Source: Flavobacterium resistens
Lineage (GTDB): Bacteria > Bacteroidota > Bacteroidia > Flavobacteriales > Flavobacteriaceae
Assembly (NCBI RefSeq): GCF_900182645.1
Contig: NZ_FXTA01000003.1
Span: forward strand, 496,001-560,000
Direction: 5' to 3'
DNA length: 64,000 bases
Shown here: positions 33,752-42,675 of the stretch, one piece after another
Layout: the number at the start of each line of letters is the position of its first letter
Position numbering within the stretch: position 1 is the stretch's first letter
Translations under genes and position numbers: made by a program
Notes under the pieces: generated by a model
Databases searched by the model: none
Seen by the model: the letters and a program-made list of their open reading frames with translations, nothing else
What the model was told of the DNA's origin: nothing

Positions 33752-34537
33752 ATGGAATATTTAGGCTATTTTGCTTCAATCATAATCGGGATTTCGCTGG
33801 GACTAATTGGTGGTGGCGGTTCCATTTTGACTATTCCAATTTTAGTGTATTTGTTTAAAGTAAATCCAGAACAGGCTACTTCTTATTCTTTATTTATTGT
33901 TGGAATGACAGCACTTTCCGGAAGTTATAGCCATTATAAAATGGGGAATTTGAAACTAAAATCGGCGCTGTATTTTGCAATTCCTTCTGTGATTTCCATT
34001 TTAATTATTCGCGAAGTTATTTTTCCGCAGATTGCTTCTACCCTGTTTTCAATCGCTTCTTATTCGGTTTCGAAAGATTTTCTGATTATGATTGTCTTTT
34101 CAATTTTGATGATAACGGCAGCCATTTCGATGATTCAAAAACCTCAACCTGAACTTAAAAGTACCGAAACAAATTATCCACAATTAAGTTTAATTGGTTT
34201 TATTGTCGGAATTGTAACGGGATTTCTTGGCGCTGGCGGTGGATTCTTAATTATTCCGGCATTATTGTTTTTTGCCAAATTACCAATGAAACAAGCCGTT
34301 GGAACTTCTCTCTTAATTATCACAATAAATTCCTCAATAGGTTTTGCAGGTGATTTATACATTGGAACACCAATTAATTATACTTTCTTATTAAGCGTTT
34401 CTGCAATGGCATTAATCGGAATGTTAATTGGAAGCCAGCTTTCTAAAAAAATTGACGGAGCAAAATTAAAACCGCTTTTTGGCTGGTTTGTTCTCGTAAT
34501 GGGATTTTATATTATTACAAAAGAGGTTTTATTCTAG
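33752..34537 (+). CDS. TauE/SafE family sulfite/sulfonate exporter-like permease
   Basis: 261 residues, about eight membrane segments in two similar halves, each starting with a Gly-rich helix (SLGLIGGGGSILTIPIL and VTGFLGAGGGFLIIPALL), the family hallmark. Proteins of this group move sulfur-containing organic or inorganic anions across the inner membrane. It follows the Crp-like gene on the same strand after 247 bp of repeats. Confidence 0.92.
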   Translation: MEYLGYFASIIIGISLGLIGGGGSILTIPILVYLFKVNPEQATSYSLFIVGMTALSGSYSHYKMGNLKLKSALYFAIPSVISILIIREVIFPQIASTLFSIASYSVSKDFLIMIVFSILMITAAISMIQKPQPELKSTETNYPQLSLIGFIVGIVTGFLGAGGGFLIIPALLFFAKLPMKQAVGTSLLIITINSSIGFAGDLYIGTPINYTFLLSVSAMALIGMLIGSQLSKKIDGAKLKPLFGWFVLVMGFYIITKEVLF

Positions 34538-34616
34538 AATTTACAGCATCACACAGACTCAACAAATTTGTGTAGATTTTTAAATATTTTCAATTTAGTT
34601 CACTTGTAAAAGTAAT

Positions 34617-34645
34617 CTTTGTCAAAGTTTTATACTTTGACAAAG
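34617..34645. terminator. Hairpin between convergent genes
   Basis: CTTTGTCAAAGT (34617-34628) and ACTTTGACAAAG (34634-34645) are perfect 12-bp arms around TTTAT. It lies between the TauE gene and the convergent gene ending at 34675. No long T-run follows, so termination is likely but not certain. Confidence 0.5.
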
Positions 34646-34674
34646 GTGAAACTAAAAAAGGTTTCTTTCACTAT

Positions 34675-35526
34675 TTAAAGATCATATTTCCATTTTTTAT
34701 TTTCCTTATCAAACTCCACACGCACATAGCGAATGTATTTTACAGGAACTTTAGTTGTTACATGTTTTTTTTGTTCCCAGTCTTTAACCTGACTAAATAA
34801 ATGGATAGCCTCTATTTCAAACTCATTTAGTGGTCGCTTACTTTTCACACTAAAACTCTTCATTAATCCAAAAACAGGATCATTTACAAAATCCGGTTCC
34901 GAATAATCCATATCCAATCCTGTAAAAATCGAAATCAATTTTCCTTTTTCATCTATATACAATGCCAGTACTGCATATGTTTTTTCATAATCTTTAACCT
35001 TTCCATTTCTAAAAACCGAATCTATATCAGTTATGGGCTTAGTGTAATTAAATTCACTTCGCACATCAACGTTATCATTATATATGTAATCCTGCAAATT
35101 AAAACGATTTCCGCTGTCTAGAATTTTTTGCGTATATGCATCAATCCCTCTTCCTCCAATAAATTCCGAGTTAGAACACATACTACTAAAACCTAGCTTT
35201 CCATTATTTTCTTGAGCAAAAACCAACCATTCCTGATATTGATATTCCTCTGTATAACAAGAACTCCATCTCGCATTTTCTTTCTTATAATAAGATGTAA
35301 AAGACAATTCTTTCGGAATTTTACCTTTTTTATAACTCTCAATTACTTTAAACTTGATCGTATAAGTTGCAGAATCCTTGCTAAAGATTTTAGAAGTAAT
35401 TATTCCTTTAAATACATATTTTGAAGAATAAAATTCTAAAATTGTTTTTGGCGTATCACAATCACAGGCAGAAACTTTAATACAGCCAAATAAGAAAAAG
35501 AAGAAAGAAAGTATTTTGGTTTTCAT
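34675..35526 (-). CDS. Secreted Cys-rich protein with TIMP/netrin-like N-terminal domain
   Basis: 283 residues. After a signal peptide (MKTKILSFFFFLFGCIKVSA) the mature chain starts CDCDTPKTILEFYSSKYVFKG, the CxC start and following strand pattern of TIMP/NTR-like OB-fold domains; further Cys (SSCYTEEYQYQEWLVF and SSMCSNSEF) agree with such domains. The C-terminal half is uncharacterised. FGC within the signal could act as a lipobox, but cleavage after VSA looks better. Function unknown. Confidence 0.7.
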   Translation of the reverse strand: MKTKILSFFFFLFGCIKVSACDCDTPKTILEFYSSKYVFKGIITSKIFSKDSATYTIKFKVIESYKKGKIPKELSFTSYYKKENARWSSCYTEEYQYQEWLVFAQENNGKLGFSSMCSNSEFIGGRGIDAYTQKILDSGNRFNLQDYIYNDNVDVRSEFNYTKPITDIDSVFRNGKVKDYEKTYAVLALYIDEKGKLISIFTGLDMDYSEPDFVNDPVFGLMKSFSVKSKRPLNEFEIEAIHLFSQVKDWEQKKHVTTKVPVKYIRYVRVEFDKENKKWKYDL

Positions 35527-35564
35527 GAATTTATAATTTTCCGAAATAATCTAATTTGTTTTAT

Positions 35565-35654
35565 GGGCGTTTTCGCCGCGACGAACAGGCTATCCGCTAT
35601 ATCTTTTCCTTGTTAAAGAAGCAAGAAAAAGGATACCGCTTCTATCCCTAACGC
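35565..35654. repeat. GGGCGTT...CTAACGC intergenic element, copy 1
   Basis: The segment starts GGGCGTTTTCGCCGCGACG, contains GGCTATCCGCTATATCTTTTC and AAAAGGATACCGCTTCTATCCC, and ends TAACGCA. A clear second copy is at 53603-53688 and a reversed, shorter relative at 42720-42769. It holds no ORF and separates the TIMP-like gene from the DUF1444 gene. Confidence 0.7.
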
Positions 35655-35685
35655 AGACTTGAGTAAATTGAAGTTTTTCATTCAA

Positions 35686-36474
35686 CTATAATTGCAAAAC
35701 TTCAAATTTTCCATTTTTAAACTCGAAAATTTTATCTGAAACAATATGATCTCCTGTTTCATTTATATTTTGCACCGAATCATAAAGGCGATGTAAATTT
35801 TCAGAATCTTTACTTCCTGTAATTAACAACAAATCTCTCGACGGAATTCCGATAACAAAACTACCATCTACCAAAAAATTTTCATGATTCCATATATCAA
35901 GTAAAATTAAACTTGACTCATAATTTCCTCCAACTGTCAACATAAAATATCCATTTTCTCCATGGCGCTTCATTTCGAAATTATTTGAAAGATTTTCAAT
36001 TGCTTTTCTTCTTAAATTATCAATTGAGAAATTAATTTCTTCTAAATCATCTTTCGAAAGATAATGAATTGAATTCTCTCTGTCTTCAACATAAAAAACA
36101 ATTAATTCCTCATTATAAAATTCATAAATATGATTCTTTTCAAAATCAGCATTTATATCTTCTAAACTTTTTATAAATCTTCTATCCTTAATAACTGGTA
36201 AAATTTTTTCCGCATCTAGAAGTTCTTTTGGTAAAAACATTGAAGACAAACCATTCACATATTTTTCGATAATCCTTTTAATAAATTTTGGATCATTTAC
36301 ATATTCTGAATAAGCATTATTTAAAAAATGCTGATGTTCACCTTCATTAAATTCACTTTTAACCTCAAGCTCATTTATTGAAATAATTTTTAAACCTTTA
36401 TTATTTTTAATTAATTGCTTAGCAAATTTCGCCGCAAAATCTCCTTCCGAAAGAAGTCTTTTTCTAAAAAACAT
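35686..36474 (-). CDS. DUF1444 (YtpQ-like) family protein
   Basis: 262 residues, cytoplasmic, resembling the DUF1444/YtpQ family by length and by the alternation of a charged N-terminal half with conserved segments near GIPSRDLLLITGSKDSENL at the C-terminus. The biochemical role of the family is not established. The upstream gap contains a small repeat element with terminal inverted repeats. Confidence 0.65.
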   Translation of the reverse strand: MFFRKRLLSEGDFAAKFAKQLIKNNKGLKIISINELEVKSEFNEGEHQHFLNNAYSEYVNDPKFIKRIIEKYVNGLSSMFLPKELLDAEKILPVIKDRRFIKSLEDINADFEKNHIYEFYNEELIVFYVEDRENSIHYLSKDDLEEINFSIDNLRRKAIENLSNNFEMKRHGENGYFMLTVGGNYESSLILLDIWNHENFLVDGSFVIGIPSRDLLLITGSKDSENLHRLYDSVQNINETGDHIVSDKIFEFKNGKFEVLQL

Positions 36475-36492
36475 ATATTTTGATTTTTTGTC

Positions 36493-36621
36493 AATTGCCT
36501 CCAGCTAAAACTGGAGATAAACAAATCTATATAAATAAAAGACTTTAGCCAAACTTTACGTTTTTGGCTAAAGTACAATTCAAAATAAAACAAAAACCTC
36601 CAGTTAAAACTGGAGGCAATT
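36493..36621. repeat. Small element with 12-bp terminal inverted repeats and a nested palindrome
   Basis: AATTGCCTCCAG (36493-36504) and CTGGAGGCAATT (36610-36621) are perfect terminal inverted repeats. Each is followed or preceded by its own short palindrome (CTCCAGCTAAAACTGGAG). A perfect 12-bp inverted repeat, ACTTTAGCCAAA/TTTGGCTAAAGT (36542-36553/36563-36574), lies between them. The size (129 bp) and layout resemble a MITE; no target duplication is obvious. Confidence 0.65.
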
Positions 36622-36652
36622 AGTATAATTCGTGAATTCGTGGCTAAAAAAA

Positions 36653-37729
36653 TCAATGTTCCCCATACCCAACATCATCCATTTTTCCACTAAAAACACG
36701 ATATTGAATAATAAAATAAACAATCACGAGAAACAAAGCCACAAAAAACCAGCTCAATCCAGCATTCAATCCATATTCATGAGCGGCAGTGTTGTAAATC
36801 GTTAACGACGGATTTACATTATTAGTCGAAGGCAAGACATTCGGAAAAATTGAAACCGCTGTTGAAGCAAATCCACCAAGTAGAAATAAGGTTGAGAAAA
36901 TAAATCCGTGACCGTCTTTTTTGAAAGAACGGACTTTAAATAATCCAGCAATTCCAACGAATGTCATTAGAGGAAAAAACCAAAGAATCGGATTTTCAAT
37001 AAAATTATGAAATGGTTTTGGCTCAATAAAATGCCAAATTCCCAGAGAAATAAAAACCAAAACAAGCAAAACAAAGTTCAGTTTAAAAACTACATTTTTA
37101 AGTTTTGGATTCAACGAAGAATTCGTTTTATAAATAATCCAGTTCGCACCATGAATCGTTAAAGCGACAACACTTACAATTCCCAGGAAAAGCGTAAACC
37201 AATCAATAATTCCCAATTCATTAGCTTGCGGACTAAAAGTTGGATTCCACAAAGGCAGAAAGAAAAAATGAGGTTCTTGTGTCGAAACGCCATTTTGAAC
37301 CATTCCGAGGTTTACTCCGCGAACAATATTTCCTAAAGCAATTCCGAAGAAAAGCGCCAAAAGCAAACTCGCAATTCCGAATGCTTTATCCCAAATCGCT
37401 TCCCACATATGATTATGCACTTGTCCGCGCATTTCCAATCCGATCGCGCGGAAAATCAGAAGCCACAAAATCATAATCAAAGGCAGATAAAATCCGCTGA
37501 AAGAAGATGCATATAATGTCGGAAAAGCAAAGAATAAAACTCCTCCGGCTGCAATCAACCAAACTTCATTAGCATCCCAAAATGGACCAATTGAATTTGT
37601 AATTACTTTTTTATCTCTTTCAGTATCGGCAAAAAATAAATGAATAATTCCTGCTCCAAAATCATAGCCGTCTAAAACCAGATAAACAGCCAAAATTCCC
37701 ATTAAAACTACGTACCAAAAAAATTCCAT
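36653..37729 (-). CDS. cydB: Cytochrome bd ubiquinol oxidase subunit II
   Basis: 358 residues, eight to nine membrane segments. The start MEFFWYVVLMGILAVYLVLDGYDFGAGII is the conserved CydB N-terminus, with the family residues in DGYDFG and WDANEVWLI. It starts 2 bp after the cydA stop, so the two are one operon. CydAB reduces oxygen to water at high affinity with quinol as donor. Confidence 0.95.
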   Translation of the reverse strand: MEFFWYVVLMGILAVYLVLDGYDFGAGIIHLFFADTERDKKVITNSIGPFWDANEVWLIAAGGVLFFAFPTLYASSFSGFYLPLIMILWLLIFRAIGLEMRGQVHNHMWEAIWDKAFGIASLLLALFFGIALGNIVRGVNLGMVQNGVSTQEPHFFFLPLWNPTFSPQANELGIIDWFTLFLGIVSVVALTIHGANWIIYKTNSSLNPKLKNVVFKLNFVLLVLVFISLGIWHFIEPKPFHNFIENPILWFFPLMTFVGIAGLFKVRSFKKDGHGFIFSTLFLLGGFASTAVSIFPNVLPSTNNVNPSLTIYNTAAHEYGLNAGLSWFFVALFLVIVYFIIQYRVFSGKMDDVGYGEH

Positions 37730-37731
37730 AC

Positions 37732-39078
37732 TTATATTTTTTCTGTTGAAAGTTCCACATGATGAGGTCCTTTATTGATAATTTTTCCAATTAAAAGCAA
37801 AAACAACATTCCGAGCAAAAGATATAAACCAATAAATCCAAGCAATGTAAATAAGGTATTCCCGGAAGAAACCGTTGGCGAAGCGCCCGATGCTGTTCGC
37901 AATAAATTATAAACCAGCCACGGCTGCCTTCCTAATTCGGCCGTGTACCAACCTGTTGTGTTGGCGATGTACGGAAACGGCATCATGAACATCAAAGACC
38001 ATAAAATCCATTTGGTTTCAAATAATTTTCCTCTTATTAATTGGAAAAGAGACAATATCATCAAACCGATAAAAACCGTTCCTAACCCAACCATAATATG
38101 ATAAGCGTAATATAATCCTGAAATATTAGTTGGATGCAGGTTTTCTTCAAACTGATCTAAACCTTTTATTTCCTGATTCCAATTCCCGTAAGTCAGGAAA
38201 CTTAAAATATTTGGAACTGCAATTTTATTGTCCAACTTTTTGTCTTTTACATCGGGCTGACCGATTAAAACAATTTCAGAACCTTTTTTCTCAGTATGAA
38301 AAATCCCTTCCATTCCGGCAAAAGTTACGGGTTGGTATTTCACTACATTTTTTGCCAATAAATCTCCTGTTGGAACTGCAACTACGATACTAGAAATCAA
38401 TCCGAAGATAACTCCAGTTTTTAGGAACAATTTTCCAAAAGAAACATTCTTTTTACTTAAAATATAAAAAGCGCCAATTCCGGCAACAACAAAAGAACTC
38501 GTTACCAACGAAGCAGCCTGATTGTGCAGATAAGAAGGCCAAAGCCAAGGATTTAAAAATAAGGCCTGAAAATTATTGAGAACAAATTTTCCATTTTCGA
38601 GAATTTCATAACCAACTGGATTCTGCATCCACGAATGTGTTGCGATGATTAAAAATCCGCTGGCCCAAGAGCCAATCATGATTAATAATCCGGTTACAAA
38701 ATGCCATTTATGTCCGAGGAGTTTTTCCCCAAATAAAAATATTCCTAAGAAAGAAGATTCGAGAAAGAAAGAAAACATTCCTTCCATTGCGAGGGTTTGC
38801 CCGATAATTCCGCCGGTTAACTCTGAGAATTTAGCCCAATTCGTTCCAAATTGAAATTCCATCGGGATTCCGGTTACCACGCCCATTGCAAAATTGAGGG
38901 CAAAAATCTTCATCCAAAAATGGGTGGCGTGATTGTATTGTTCGTCTTTAGTTTTGAGATATTTCCACTTGAAGTAAACGATGATGAGCGAAAGCCCCAT
39001 TGTAAGTTGTGGAAAAAGATAATGAAAAGTAATCGTGAAAGCGAATTGCATTCGGTCGTAAAAGAGCATTTCTTCCAT
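37732..39078 (-). CDS. cydA: Cytochrome bd ubiquinol oxidase subunit I
   Basis: 448 residues from the Met at 39078 (MEEMLFYDRMQFAFTITFHYLFP), which places the heme-ligand His correctly near the N-terminus; upstream in-frame codons are not conserved-looking. The GRQPWLVYNLLRTASGASPTV segment after the quinol loop is typical. The Q-loop is short, as in most Bacteroidota enzymes. It contains heme b and d sites and forms the oxidase with CydB. Confidence 0.95.
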   Translation of the reverse strand: MEEMLFYDRMQFAFTITFHYLFPQLTMGLSLIIVYFKWKYLKTKDEQYNHATHFWMKIFALNFAMGVVTGIPMEFQFGTNWAKFSELTGGIIGQTLAMEGMFSFFLESSFLGIFLFGEKLLGHKWHFVTGLLIMIGSWASGFLIIATHSWMQNPVGYEILENGKFVLNNFQALFLNPWLWPSYLHNQAASLVTSSFVVAGIGAFYILSKKNVSFGKLFLKTGVIFGLISSIVVAVPTGDLLAKNVVKYQPVTFAGMEGIFHTEKKGSEIVLIGQPDVKDKKLDNKIAVPNILSFLTYGNWNQEIKGLDQFEENLHPTNISGLYYAYHIMVGLGTVFIGLMILSLFQLIRGKLFETKWILWSLMFMMPFPYIANTTGWYTAELGRQPWLVYNLLRTASGASPTVSSGNTLFTLLGFIGLYLLLGMLFLLLIGKIINKGPHHVELSTEKI

Positions 39079-39215
39079 AAGTAGTATTTGTTTTATGAAG
39101 TTCAACAAATTTAACCATTAGAACCCGAAATGTCACTCTTAAAAAAAAGTTTATCGCCTGAGATTTGTTAAACTTTTCAACAATTTGAAAGGTAGAAATA
39201 ACACTTATGTTTAAT

Positions 39216-39252
39216 TCGGATGCCCACAAAATTTGTCATTCCGAGGAATGAC
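39216..39252. repeat. TGTCATTCCGAGGAATGACA palindrome
   Basis: A 20-bp near-perfect palindrome, TGTCATTCCGAGGAATGACA (39234-39253), in the gap between the cydA start and the HD gene stop. The arms match the ends of the TGTCATTTCGACG family (778 and 55624), as if the long element had lost its middle. Confidence 0.6.
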
Positions 39253-39287
39253 AAGATTGTGTATAGATATTTGCGGGCTATGTTTGA

Positions 39288-39878
39288 TTATTTCTTCAAA
39301 ATCCCTTTTTCAACGCTTTCATTAATCAAACCTTCTGCGTAATTCCAAATCGATTCTGAACCTTCTTTAATGATACTTTTCTTTTCATAAACTTTATCAT
39401 ACTTCACACCAAACTCTTTCCATGTTCCGCCATTGTTAGAAGTATTTTGTAATAAAGGTTCTAATCTGTCCATCGATCTTGCAAATTTAGCTTCGTTGGT
39501 TTCTCCGGCTTCAAATTCTTCCCAAATAGCAATAAAATCTTCCGCTTGTTTTTTCGGAAGTAAACCAAAAATTCGATTTGCTGCCAACCGTTCTTCATCT
39601 GTATTATCGTGACTTTTTACCGTATCATAAATAAAAACATCTCCGGCATCAATTTCAACAATATCATGAATCAAAACCATTTTTACGACTTTCAAAACAT
39701 CAATCTGCTCATTTGAATGTTCAGACAAAACAATTGCCATTAAAGCTAAATGCCAGCTGTGTTCAGCATCATTTTCACATCTGTCGCTGTTAAAAAGCTT
39801 AGTTTTTCGTTGAATGTATTTTACTTTATCAATTTCTTTTATAAAAGCGATTTGATCTAATAAGTCTTTTGTATTCAT
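39288..39878 (-). CDS. HD domain hydrolase (5'-deoxynucleotidase YfbR-like)
   Basis: 196 residues from the Met at 39878. The HD motif set is visible: ENDAEHSWHLALMA (His), VLIHDIVEIDAGD (His-Asp) and a later Asp in MDRLEPLLQN. This arrangement matches small HD hydrolases acting on nucleotides. Specific substrate not proven. Monocistronic. Confidence 0.85.
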   Translation of the reverse strand: MNTKDLLDQIAFIKEIDKVKYIQRKTKLFNSDRCENDAEHSWHLALMAIVLSEHSNEQIDVLKVVKMVLIHDIVEIDAGDVFIYDTVKSHDNTDEERLAANRIFGLLPKKQAEDFIAIWEEFEAGETNEAKFARSMDRLEPLLQNTSNNGGTWKEFGVKYDKVYEKKSIIKEGSESIWNYAEGLINESVEKGILKK

Positions 39879-40078
39879 TTTATTTTGTTTTGAAATGATA
39901 TTCATCATATGCAAAATTAAAGCTTAAAGCGTAATTGCTCAAGTTTAAATTACTTAAATAACTCATATGATGAAAATTCACTTCTTTTTGCGCAGAAATC
40001 AAATTTCTGTAACATTAGTCACTTATTTTAACGAAAAACAAACTTACCTTTGTGAACCAAATTTTAGATTTGCAAATC

Positions 40079-41494
40079 ATGAAAATTGAACAAATTTACA
40101 CCGGATGCCTTGCGCAAGGTGCGTACTATATTACTTCAAATGGCGAAGCGGCCATTATTGATCCGCTTAGAGAAACACAGCCTTACTTAGATCGTTTAGA
40201 ACGTGACGAAGTAACGCTGAAATATATTTTTGAAACACATTTCCACGCCGATTTTGTTTCCGGACATGTTGATTTAAGCAAAGAAACTGGAGCGCCGATT
40301 GTTTACGGACCAAATGCTGCCTGCGAATTTGACTGCATTTCTGCAAAAGACGGACAAGAATTCAAACTTGGAAAAGTTACCATCAAAGTTTTGCATACTC
40401 CTGGACACACTATGGAAAGCACTACTTTTTTGCTAATTGACGAAAACGGAAAAGATCATGCGATTTTCTCTGGCGATACTTTATTTATCGGCGATGTTGG
40501 TCGTCCGGATTTAGCTCAAAAAGCTGCGGGAATGACGCAAGATCAGTTGGCTGGAATTTTATTTCATTCGTTGAGAGATAAAATTATGACTTTGGCTGAT
40601 GATGTAATCGTTTATCCTGCGCACGGTGCAGGAAGCGCTTGCGGAAAAAACATGAGTAAAGAAACGGTTTCTACAATCGGGAATCAGAAAGCTACAAATT
40701 ATGCTTTGCGAGCTAATATGACCGAAGAAGAATTCATCAAAGAAGTTACGGACGGATTATTACCTCCTCCAGCCTATTTCAGTATGAATGTAGCCATGAA
40801 CAAACAAGGTTACGAAAGCTTTGAAACGGTTTTACACAACGGAATGAAAGCGATAAAAGCAGCAGATTTTGAAGTGATAGCAGAAGAAACCGGAGCACTG
40901 ATTTTGGATACAAGAAGCGCTGCCGATTTTAGCAAAGGTTTTATTCCTCAGTCTATTAATATCGGAATTAATGGTGATTTTGCTCCATGGGTTGGTACTT
41001 TAATTGCCAATGTTAAACAACCTATCGTTTTGGTTACTACAGTTGGAATGGAAGAAGAAACCGTGACACGTTTAAGTCGTGTAGGTTTTGATACCATAAT
41101 CGGACATTTAGAAGGTGGTTTTGAAGCGTGGCAAAAAGCAGGTTTCGAAACAGATTCTGTAAACCGAATTACAGCTGAGCAATTTGCAAATGAAGTAGAC
41201 ATTCAAAAAGACAAAATAATTGACATTCGTAAAGAAACAGAATACGAAGCTGAACATATTGAAGATGCATACAGCAAACCATTAGCTTATATTAATGACT
41301 GGGTGAAAGATATTAACCCGAATGAGCATTTTTATTTGCATTGTGCAGGTGGCTACAGAAGTATGATTGCCGCTTCGATTTTACAAGCGAGAGGTTTCAG
41401 AAATTTCTCTGAAGTGGAAGGCGGTTTTGGAGCGATTTCAAAAACGAATGTTCCAAAATCAGATTTTGTTTGTCAAAGTAAAGTATTAAAATAA
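40079..41494 (+). CDS. MBL-fold hydrolase fused to two rhodanese domains (persulfide dioxygenase-like)
   Basis: 471 residues from the ATG at 40079. The N-terminal metallo-beta-lactamase domain (to about 250) has THFHADFVSGH and HTPGHTMEST, the iron-binding pattern of ETHE1-like persulfide dioxygenases. Two rhodanese domains follow. The first has TTVGMEEE where the Cys loop should be, so it is probably inactive; the second has HCAGGYRS with the active Cys. Such fusions oxidise or transfer persulfide sulfur. It heads an apparent sulfur operon with two YeeE/YedE genes downstream. Confidence 0.9.
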   Translation: MKIEQIYTGCLAQGAYYITSNGEAAIIDPLRETQPYLDRLERDEVTLKYIFETHFHADFVSGHVDLSKETGAPIVYGPNAACEFDCISAKDGQEFKLGKVTIKVLHTPGHTMESTTFLLIDENGKDHAIFSGDTLFIGDVGRPDLAQKAAGMTQDQLAGILFHSLRDKIMTLADDVIVYPAHGAGSACGKNMSKETVSTIGNQKATNYALRANMTEEEFIKEVTDGLLPPPAYFSMNVAMNKQGYESFETVLHNGMKAIKAADFEVIAEETGALILDTRSAADFSKGFIPQSINIGINGDFAPWVGTLIANVKQPIVLVTTVGMEEETVTRLSRVGFDTIIGHLEGGFEAWQKAGFETDSVNRITAEQFANEVDIQKDKIIDIRKETEYEAEHIEDAYSKPLAYINDWVKDINPNEHFYLHCAGGYRSMIAASILQARGFRNFSEVEGGFGAISKTNVPKSDFVCQSKVLK

Positions 41495-41497
41495 TTA

Positions 41498-41567
41498 AAG
41501 AAGCTAAGCTACTAAGATGCTAAGGGGCTAAGTTTTTTTGCCTTTGAACTTAGTAGCTTAGCTTCTT
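41498..41567. repeat. CTTAG-family inverted repeat
   Basis: AAGAAGCTAAGCTACTAAG (41498-41516) and its exact reverse complement (41549-41567) flank a loop with further CTAAG repeats; the region continues with AGCAACTTAGAACCTTAAAA. Related CTTAG/ACTTAGAACC strings lie near 30440, 49245, 49775 and 60720. It lies inside the sulfur operon, between the MBL-rhodanese and YeeE genes, and can form a 19-bp hairpin. Confidence 0.75.
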
Positions 41568-41590
41568 AGCAACTTAGAACCTTAAAAAAT

Positions 41591-42154
41591 ATGCTAGAAA
41601 TCATAAAAGAACCTTGGCCTTGGTACGTTGCAGGTCCGCTAATTGGATTAACTGTTCCTATTTTATTAATTATCGGGAATAAATCTTTCGGGATTAGTTC
41701 GTCATTGCGTCATATTTGTGCGATGTGTATTCCTTCTAATATTCCGTTTTTTAAATACGACTGGAAAAAAGAAAGCTGGAATTTATTTTTTGTTCTCGGA
41801 ATATTTCTTGGCGGTGCTATTGCAGCCTATTTTCTATCTAATCCAAATGCGGTTGTAATTACTCCGGAACTTTCTGAACAATTATCAGGTTACGGAATCA
41901 CAGATCATACAGGTCTAGTTCCTGCACAATTATTTTCGTGGGAAAGCTTATTAACACTTCGCGGATTTATCATGATTGTAGTAGGCGGATTTTTAGTTGG
42001 CTTCGGAACGCGTTATGCAGGAGGTTGTACAAGCGGACATGCGATTATGGGATTATCAAATTTACAATGGCCTTCATTAGTAGCTACAATCTGTTTTATG
42101 ATTGGTGGTTTTGTAATGGCACTTTTGATTTTACCTTATATTCTTTCACTTTAA
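41591..42154 (+). CDS. YeeE/YedE-type sulfur-compound transporter, N-terminal-half protein
   Basis: 187 residues with about four to five membrane segments. The conserved Cys motif GGCTSGHAIMG is the first of the two signature loops of YeeE/YedE (thiosulfate or sulfur-group uptake). The long bacterial YeeE is one chain; here it is split into two genes. Cys in RHICAMCIPS is additional. Next gene follows after 10 bp. Confidence 0.9.
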   Translation: MLEIIKEPWPWYVAGPLIGLTVPILLIIGNKSFGISSSLRHICAMCIPSNIPFFKYDWKKESWNLFFVLGIFLGGAIAAYFLSNPNAVVITPELSEQLSGYGITDHTGLVPAQLFSWESLLTLRGFIMIVVGGFLVGFGTRYAGGCTSGHAIMGLSNLQWPSLVATICFMIGGFVMALLILPYILSL

Positions 42155-42164
42155 AATTTCAAAA

Positions 42165-42644
42165 ATGAATAATTTAGAAAACAAAAATACAGACGGCGAA
42201 GGAATTAACGCAAGCCAAAAAAAAGAAAACGCATTTGGCAATATTAAATATTTAATCGTCGGGATCTTTTTCGGAATTGTTTTCGTAAAAGCTGAAATCA
42301 TTAGCTGGTTCCGTATTCAGGAGATGTTTCATTTGCAATCTTTCTTTATGTATGGTGTAATCGGAAGTGCGGTTGCTGTTGGAGTAATCTCAGTATTTCT
42401 GATTAAAAAGTTCAACATCAAAACCCTTCAGGGCGAAAAAATCGAAATCCAACCAAAGACTTTCAACAAAGGTCAAATCTATGGCGGATTAATATTTGGT
42501 TTTGGATGGGCGATTACCGGAGCTTGTCCGGGTCCGCTTTTTGCTCAAATTGGAACTGGAGCGACTGTAATAGTTGTTACTTTAGTAAGTGCAATTGCAG
42601 GAACTTGGGTTTATGGTTTGATTAAAGACAAACTTCCTCATTAA
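42165..42644 (+). CDS. YeeE/YedE-type sulfur-compound transporter, C-terminal-half protein (DUF6691-like)
   Basis: 159 residues, about four membrane segments after a polar N-terminus. The signature ITGACPGPLFAQIG holds the second conserved Cys of the YeeE fold. With the preceding gene it should form one pseudo-symmetric carrier bringing thiosulfate or a similar compound to the MBL-rhodanese enzyme. End of the operon; a hairpin follows. Confidence 0.9.
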   Translation: MNNLENKNTDGEGINASQKKENAFGNIKYLIVGIFFGIVFVKAEIISWFRIQEMFHLQSFFMYGVIGSAVAVGVISVFLIKKFNIKTLQGEKIEIQPKTFNKGQIYGGLIFGFGWAITGACPGPLFAQIGTGATVIVVTLVSAIAGTWVYGLIKDKLPH

Positions 42645-42675
42645 TATTCCTACCTTATTATATATAGAGTATATC

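Noticed and set aside
36493..36621. Complete insertion sequence near cydB
   Set aside because: Terminal inverted repeats exist but there is no transposase frame inside 129 bp; at most a non-autonomous element.
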